Assembly (NCBI GenBank): GCA_022829145.1
Contig: CM040744.1
Location: 10,981,718-11,045,717, forward strand
Direction of reading: 5' to 3'
Origin: Albula goreensis
Taxonomy: Eukaryota > Chordata > Actinopteri > Albuliformes > Albulidae
Length of the DNA: 64,000 bases
Shown here: in pieces, positions 19,921-64,000 of the stretch
Layout of the letters: each line of letters begins with the position of its first letter
How positions within the stretch are numbered: the stretch's first letter is position 1
Made by a program: the position numbers and the translations under genes
The notes under the pieces: model-generated
The model's database searches: none
Told to the model about the DNA's origin: nothing
Seen by the model: only the letters and a program-made list of their open reading frames with translations

Positions 19921-21936
19921 TTTCTGGTGTATTTTTTCTGCATTGGCCATACATTTGACATTTCATAAGTACAATATTCAGAAATCCAAGGCCAAGGCAT
20001 AGAGCTGAATTTTACATCCACTTGGATATTGCTTCTCCAACTGTTGTAATGTAATAGAGCACTTTGATGCCATGAAGCATATTAAAAAATGATGAAAGCA
20101 TGTCCTGTGTCTCAATGTTATCAATTGAATGAAGACTGATGAATTCTTACATTGTGAATATTTAAGATTTTGGAAAAAAAAATGAACATGCCAAGTCTGG
20201 ATTGGTAAAACAAGTGTAGTTTGGCTGGAAGCTGAAATGGATGTTTGAGGCTTTTGCAAGGCTGTCTTTGTAGCCCCCTTCAATTCCACATTTTCAACTA
20301 CAGGAACAAAGAAGCAAACATAGTTTCTGAGCTGACCATGATCTCAGTGTTAAAAATCACACTTTTAAGAGCCATAATGTGGCCTGCACACAGGAGAGGA
20401 TAATTGCTTATTGCTTCACATGTACAGGGGAAGTGGCAAAGGTAAGTAGAAGTGCGGATGAAAGACCCATTTCTTAAAGCCACATGGTGTCTTCTGGGAG
20501 CCCTGAATTTGTGGCCTACGTGAACTTCGGAACTTAGAACCCTCGGCCTCGGAATGCATGAACTGAATCAATGCCCATTGTCACAGCTTTTCTCTTACAC
20601 CGAGTCTTATTTTGTTTCCTCTCCCTGCAGCAATAAACCTTATACCAAACATGCTGAGCACTAAACACAACCTTGGGATACTCACCCTTGTCTTGCCTGC
20701 AACCTGTGCACGATAGCATTTCAGTCACAGTGCCTGTGTCCCAGAACATGTTAAGCCATTTACTGTTTCCTTGTGTCATTGATCAATTTCTATATTTCTT
20801 TGTGTGCTTACATGTATTTCCATGTCAATATGACATTATTAATCCTACCATTACCATACCACCTTTTTGGAGGCTACCTTTTCATTAAGAAGGGCCAATA
20901 GTATTGTTTTTTGGCATCTTCTTACACTTTTAAAATGTTTCATTCCATTATAATGACCTCTAAAGCATGAGACAGTTTAATTGTAATTGGTACAATTTTC
21001 AGATATTTATCCTTATTCACCTGTAATCTACAACAAGATTACTTGAACAAGAACAAGACTACATAATCCTGTCTGAAATAGATCTTGTGCTTTCAGGCTC
21101 AAAGGAAACCAATGTTTACGTCATCATACCTCACACAAACGTGTATTAGTCATGGATAGTTGGATAATTACACCTGAAATCCAATGTGTGTACTGAAGTT
21201 TATATCCTTAGCCGATGGAAAATATTCTTATTTTGTCTGAATTGTATTCTTTGGACTTTTTCACTTGTGGAAAAGACAAACATCCAAATGCAAATACATC
21301 CTCTAACCATAGTGCATTGGGGTTTAAGGGAATTAAGTTACGAAAAATCATATTCAGGAAAGAGTAAGTGAAAAAGACTGGTTCTCATTGCGAATGATCC
21401 AGTATTCACACAGAGAGACTTGTGTGTGCGTGTGTGTGTATTGGGTAGCCGCAGTGTTTGAGAAACCCTCCTGAAGTGACATCATCATGGTCTGCCCTCA
21501 CCAGAGGGAGGGCCAGCCAATCAGCTTTGCCTGCATCACATCTCACCAGTTGTAGAACCACTGACTGGTTAACTGTCACAGGTCTCTGTGGGCTCAGGCC
21601 CGCCCTCTCTAATACAGACTCTTTTCACTGCCGGCTAAGCCAGTCATCCACAGCCAAAAAACACTATATCTGTGTCACCCATCCCCCACCTCCCCCCTGC
21701 CCACCATAGACACTAGATGCTGAACTTATTTTCAAATTTCACATTTTCATCACCTTGGAATATATTTGTTTACCTGTGAATGTAAGCAAGACCAATTCAA
21801 ACTTTAAACAATAATAGAAATACAATGGTTTGTAACGATACCACCTTAAAATGTGGTATACTTAAATAGTATAAAAATCCAAGTCTATACTTGTAACATT
21901 ATGCAAAACAAGCTCTGTAAATAAACATTCCTACAG
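19921..21936. other. Gap between convergent HMGCR and CERT1
   Basis: Two kilobases between the HMGCR poly(A) site and the farthest candidate CERT1 poly(A) signal. Contains a short TG tract near 21421-21440 and a more GC-rich stretch at 21460-21700. No exon, RNA gene or repeat family recognised. Confidence 0.6.
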
Positions 21937-21952
21937 TTTATTTTTGCTTTAC

Positions 21953-21958
21953 TTTATT
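21953..21958 (-). terminator. Candidate distal CERT1 polyadenylation signal
   Basis: AATAAA on the minus strand, with a second one 16 bases further at 21937-21942. Paired signals in a T-rich context make this the best distal end, but other signals exist closer to the stop. Confidence 0.4.
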
Positions 21959-23861
21959 ATGGATCTATACACATTCACTTTAAAAAAGCACACCAAGAAT
22001 GATTGAAATTTTTAATACCCTTTAATTTTAAATACTGTTCAATTAGACAACACAAAGCTCACAAAAAAAAATCAATTTTGTTATTATACAATGTTTGATT
22101 CGGGTTCTCTTTTTTTGTACAGATCAATACCATTGTGAAATAAGATATTTGTACAGATTTAATTTCAGAATGTCATACAGCTTCTATAAAACATCTACAG
22201 TCTATACACTCCCAAAAAAGTACTTCCAACAGATGCGTACATGGGAAAGCCGGAAGCGGGGCAGAGCTGTCTGGCAGGCGATGAACAGGGCTGCCAAGTT
22301 CCTCTGTTCAAGGGGTGAACTGATCAGATCAAATCTGTTCAAAGGGAAAGAACTGTGGAGCAACAGCTTTCAATTAGCGGACTCAAAAGTCCATTCCTCT
22401 ACAACTGGGACATGTGAAAAAGGAAGGAACACTTGGGGACAAGCCCACGGTCCCATCTAGTCTAGCATCAGGCTATGTAGTACCACATTTTCACAGCATG
22501 GTCTGGTCGCTCCAAGCTGCTTCTTTCGTGTGACCATTTTAATTGTATCACATTTCCTAATTACATGTAGTGCAAATGTAAAGAATGATAACACTAGCAA
22601 GTCAGACTCAAATTCCCACAGCTTGTTCATCTATTTAGTTTATTTCTCAATATTGATTGTATTGTTCATCATCAGGTTTTGGAAATCCTTTGTCTGACCA
22701 GTGAGAGCAGTCTTTCTAATCCTTCAACAAAAATTCGGACTGGAACTGCAGGATTTTTCACTACAGTTTCAAGGACTCTTTCCAGCTGATTGCAAAATCA
22801 CAATGTTAAATGACATTTTCTCTAGAGGTAATACATGAAATGTCACCCCCTTAAAATGACTAAATGAATGCAAACTATAACAGACATAAAAGCGAAAGCC
22901 TTCTTCTTTTCAAGATTGAACTGGCTTGCTTAAAGCACTCCGTGATAGATCATATGCCCTTCTAGGAGTAAGACTGAGGCACTTCTCTTGTGATTTGAAC
23001 AGGCTTCCACAGAAACCCTGTATATATCAAGCTAAGGCATATGAAGTTTGAACAGTCACAGAAAAAGCATCTACAGTGTCTATACGCATCTGACACAAGC
23101 ATTGCATAAAACAATATGCCAGTCAGACAATGGCCAAAACAGTCCCAGACCCTCCCCAAAAATTTTTATATTGGGCGGCACGCCAAGCTTTCTTTAACTT
23201 CTGTAAAGATCGGATAAATTGTTAAAGATAAGCTGGCAAGGTTTTGGTTGGGTCTGGGGTGGTCAGCGCCCTAACTTTCTGCTGTGCCTACCTCATAATG
23301 GTCTACTGCTGTGGGGGAATTAAAATCAAATTCTTGACTTACTTAGCTGGAAAAACACCCGCTTTACGCTCGTAGTTCCAAAGGTTCAAGACTTCATCCT
23401 CAATTTGTCATCTCTATTCCCCGTAGCCCATTTGATTTTTAAGAATTTATGTTACTCAAATCACCCCTTAAGAACAAATTTTACAACTTGTACAAGGTAC
23501 AAATATTGATCATTCTGAAAGAATTTAGAAAGGTTTTCAAACTCTCCCTCCATCAGAACCCATGAGAGGTCTTCATTGGAGAGATGGACATGAAAAGGCA
23601 AGGTCATAGGTCAACAAGAGCCCTTGACGAGTAGCAAGACAATTCTTTAAGCAAAAGGCAGCCCATTGTTTTTTTGTTTCTTTTTTTTTCCTTATTTTTG
23701 TGAAAATTTAGCAGCATTAAAACGAGCAGTGATTGAAGCAAACTAAGACAAAAAAAAACAAAAACTATTAAAAAATAATGATTATTACAATTGTACATTT
23801 ACAAAACGAAGGGGCTTCAAATTTATCTCCAAATTGTGGTATAAAGTTTTGACAGGAGACA

Positions 23862-23876
23862 AAACAGAAACAAAAC

Positions 23877-23907
<31 letters not shown>

Positions 23908-23916
23908 AAACAAAAT
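23862..23916. repeat. A/C-rich low-complexity tract
   Basis: CAAAA and CAAA runs inside the probable CERT1 3' UTR; on the transcript it is a (GUUU)n-type stretch. Confidence 0.8.
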
Positions 23917-24983
23917 AAATGATGTTTGGCTATTGAAACCAAAATGTCTTTATCAAAACCACATACGTTTGGCTATTCTTGTGGGATTACAGTAATAACG
24001 TGAGTGCTACTGACTAAATAAAGCCTCAAAACCACAGTTCAGTCCAGCTCCAGACTGGGGGGAGGGAAGGGGGTGTGGTCTGTGGGAGCCATAGTTTGTG
24101 TGCAGCATAGGTAGTGTTGGGTGCTATGGCGGCACCAGCCTGAACAGCGAGTGGGGGGGCAGGGGGAGGCAAGGGGCGGGGTCAGGGGGGGAGCAGGGCA
24201 GCACTTCTGCCACCAGAACCCCCCGGAATGTGTGCTCATCCTCTGCTCTCCCTCTGCGTGGCGTGATGTGGGACGCGTCGCCCAACCGCTGATGCTAGGA
24301 TACTGAGGGGGGAGAAGGGGGGGAGCGGTCAGACCCCAAACACCACATTCACCAATGAAGCATCACTATGCTTGAACAACAACAGTCTACACTTAAGCTT
24401 CTTTATAAAAATATAGCATTAGTGTGCCTGCTCCATCCCTAAAACAATGTACCATCTGTATACCCCAAAAATGAAGACATTTATGGAATGGGATAATACT
24501 CCTGTTTCTGTTATTGTTGGAACAGCACCGCCGCCCCGTGCAGCATGTGACAGAGGCTTCTTTAAACAGCAGCATTATCACGTATTCAAATACTGTCCAG
24601 GGGCATATTTCCACTCGCAGTGCTCGTGAATTTATTGCTTTATATGTGTTATGCTTAATGATTAACCACTGCTAGCGAGAGGAGCAGGTGAGACTGGATT
24701 CCTTCACGGAATTAACACTGCGTAGGAAAAAGGATGGTAGAATATCTCTCTGCAGAACATATACACCACTCTTAACTTTTCAGATTTTTGCATAGTCCTG
24801 TGTGGGCTGAAACATTTGCACATTCTGCCGCACATGGTGTGTGGGAGTTTTTTTTTCACCCTCCTTTTGACTCTGGAAGCAGTGCTGTGTGTATTATTTA
24901 TCATCCTTTTCTTAAATAAAAAGATCCAATGAAAAGGTCTAGAACCTGTATCACTCTATTTGCTTGGGCTTTACCTGTACGGC

Positions 24984-62160
<37,177 letters not shown>

Positions 62161-62620
62161 TTAGCTTGCTACCCGCGTCTGAAGGAAAAAACAAAATAAA
62201 ACTGAAAAACACCGATGGCACAAACGGTGGCCACAGAAATGGTGGCCAATATTAAGACCTCATGTCCAAATAAAATCCGCAAGGCAACAGGGAGATGACT
62301 ACGACAGCGCTGAGTTCAAAAACACTCTTCAGAAACTAAAACCAACTAGCTAGCTGGTTAGCTAGCTAATCCCGTGAATAATCATCCCCCCTTTTGGTTT
62401 CATTAACGCGGCGGACTGATAGCTAACTGTTTACTACTCGATTGGACAACACAGCGCATATCCAAGCTCCGCGCTGTAAGTGCTGTAATGCGAGAATCCC
62501 ACTGTTGCACCTCTACACTGTGTTGTAATGAGCGCGACGTGCGGGGGGGAAGGGGGAGAACGGAGTCGAGAGCCAGTGACCTAATCCGACGCCATATTCT
62601 CTGATGTCTCACTCTCGGAT
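62161..62620 (-). promoter_or_regulatory. CERT1 promoter and 5' UTR region
   Basis: CpG-rich sequence directly before the CERT1 start codon, with GAGCGCGACGTGCGGGGGG and no obvious TATA box. The transcription start cannot be placed; the 5' UTR lies in the lower part. Confidence 0.5.
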
Positions 62621-63420
62621 AAATTTGCTGCATGTATTTTGAAATCTGCGTTGTGCAATGCCAGTGCAAAGAACCTGTGACAACAGTGAGAAAAGGTGTC
62701 TATGGTTTGTAATTTAAAGCTACGCAGAATTCGACGTGACGCCTGGCAATGACGAAAGCAATTTTGTGACAAGGGTAATAACAATTTAATTGTTCACTAA
62801 TTGCCAATTAAGACTATATTAGTTATACATTGTCCTCGGGTGTACAGTATTTTGGTATTGGAGCCGACGCTCTAACATATTTAATGAGACCTGTTTTATA
62901 GTCATGTTGGCACTCTTTTAGCAGTGGCTTTGATTTTTGTTTAAGATTTGATTATGAATGATTGCCAGTTTAATTAGCTGAGTGTTCTTTATTATGTATC
63001 TTAAAGTAGTGGGCACATTTAAGCACTTGTTTTGGTCATGCCTTGCATACCAAACATACAATTTTGAGGTGAATCAACGAATGAATCGAGCTTGTATATC
63101 AAAAGTTTTTGAAAGAGAAAATTCATCTTTTATAAATGATCAGGTGACTGTACAGGAAACTAATAAATTAATACGGGAATATGTAAGCGGTTCGGTGCTA
63201 TATCTTGAACTGACAAAGTGTCTTTGACAAAAGAAGTGTCCTAGTTTTTGGAAATAATTGTTGGCTTAACATGCCAAATATGCCATCTCGCAAGCTGGCA
63301 AGTTTATTGGTTTGTATGACCGAAAACCTAATGGAAATGTAGCATGCATACATGTACAGCAGGTACGAAGCATGCCCAACTACTGTCCAAGAGTTAGCTT
63401 TTCTTGACACCAACAACAAT
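62621..63420. other. Spacer between divergent CERT1 and the next gene
   Basis: AT-rich, no recognised repeat. An 81-codon plus ORF (62982-63227) is present but has no known similarity and poor coding character. Confidence 0.5.
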
Positions 63421-63439
63421 GACGCTCCTCCTTCTGGAC

Positions 63440-63540
63440 TGATGTAGGCGTGTTCAACAGTACGTCACTTAGATCATAGAATCCTGTGGTACGTCAACGT
63501 AGGTCAGGAAGTGGTAGCCGGCTTGCTACTATCGGCGCGA
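63440..63540 (+). promoter_or_regulatory. Probable promoter of the right-hand neighbour (POLK by synteny)
   Basis: Two CRE-like ACGTCA sites (63462, 63491), an ETS site AGGAAGTGG (63506) and an E2F-like GGCGCGA (63534) are clustered within 80 bp, as in many TATA-less housekeeping promoters. Confidence 0.45.
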
Positions 63541-63667
63541 AGTTTTCAAATTTTTTGTAATTTCATAATGATAGCCAATTGAAATAATGTGTAAACTGGT
63601 AGTTCAGTGAACTAACAAGATAAAAGTACAAGGCATCACTTTTTCTCAAAAGGGGTCGTAACAAAAG
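63541..63667 (+). other. Probable non-coding first exon of the right-hand neighbour
   Basis: Sequence from the promoter cluster to donor CAAAAG|GTAAAC at 63667. It contains no long ORF. In vertebrates the gene head-to-head with CERT1 is POLK, a translesion polymerase; no POLK coding sequence is inside the window, so the name is inference. Confidence 0.35.
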
Positions 63668-64000
63668 GTAAACATGCATGCTAGCTTATTAACTAGCGGT
63701 AGCTAGCTATACAAGGGAAACGGTTAACGTTAGGATAATGTAAATACCTGTTCTTCATAAGGGTTATCCTACTTTAAATTATCACCAGTGTAGATAGATA
63801 TCACTGTGTAACTATGTCTATCGAAGGGATTGTACTGTCACATTAGCAAATGACTGATTCGAACCGATAATTTATAACAGTCATTGTGACAGCTGGGGTA
63901 ACTAAAGCAACAAAGGTAACTAAAGTTAACCGGGTACTCGTTAGCCTCGAAATAAATGTGAGCGGTGAAAATGATTCAGTTTTAGACATGTAACGTCTTA
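63668..64000 (+). other. Probable intron 1 of the right-hand neighbour
   Basis: AT-rich sequence to the window end; contains TAGCTAGC-type runs and nothing coding. Confidence 0.35.

Larger units (their letters stand above)
21937..24983 (-). other. cert1: Probable CERT1 3' UTR
   Basis: Follows the CERT1 stop codon on the minus strand. AATAAA signals (TTTATT on the plus strand) lie at 24631, 22639, 21953 and 21937, so alternative ends giving about 0.35 to 3 kb are possible; mammalian CERT1 has a long 3' UTR. A/C-rich low-complexity DNA at 23862-23916 falls inside. Confidence 0.45.

Noticed and set aside
62982..63227. 81-codon plus ORF between CERT1 and the next promoter
   Set aside because: A short LFWSC stretch recalls LINE tails, but nothing else supports a retroelement or gene.

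Overview
The window is nuclear DNA from a vertebrate, almost certainly a teleost fish. Evidence: split genes with GT-AG introns, protein exons that closely match vertebrate HMG-CoA reductase and ceramide transfer protein, AT-rich introns with CA/GA microsatellites, and fish-type interspersed repeats (tRNA-derived SINEs, a hAT element, a Tc1/mariner-like MITE). Nothing bacterial, viral or CRISPR-like was seen. Reference residues and numbering for human proteins are from memory, not from a search.

Layout. (1) About 1-7,500, minus strand: the 5' part of a gene recognised only as four phase-compatible exons (7407-7498, 7095-7147, 4986-5059, 4081-4709). Its place, head-to-head with HMGCR, fits ANKRD31, which sits there in mammals; the identification is mainly synteny. 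(2) 8,880-9,360: HMGCR promoter with clustered CCAAT boxes and a non-coding first exon. (3) 11,334-18,612, plus strand: complete HMGCR coding sequence in 19 exons (881 aa), with a 3' UTR to about 19,920. (4) 19,920-21,940: gap between two convergent genes. (5) 62,160 down to 24,984, minus strand: complete CERT1/COL4A3BP coding sequence in 17 exons (623 aa, or 598 aa when the alternative Ser-rich exon is skipped), with a probable 3' UTR down to about 21,940. Two very large introns (52186-60724, 39425-52068) hold most of the repeats and candidate regulatory blocks. (6) 62,160-64,000: divergent promoter region; a probable non-coding first exon ending at 63,667 on the plus strand fits POLK, the neighbour of CERT1 in vertebrates.

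Both well-supported genes make or move membrane lipids: HMGCR is the rate-setting ER enzyme of sterol synthesis, and CERT1 carries ceramide from ER to Golgi. Their order and orientation (ANKRD31 minus, HMGCR plus, CERT1 minus, POLK plus) match the mammalian block.

The most interesting unexplained structures are: two CpG-rich blocks inside CERT1 introns, one with an 85-codon ORF ending at a splice donor in phase with the next CERT1 exon; the poly-U and C-rich flanks of the CERTL-specific exon; an E-box/AP-1 cluster with a perfect GTCACGTGAC in CERT1 intron 3; a long (TG)(TA)(CA) hairpin before HMGCR exon 16; and an old ~166-bp tandem repeat in an HMGCR intron. I found no convincing novel gene system.
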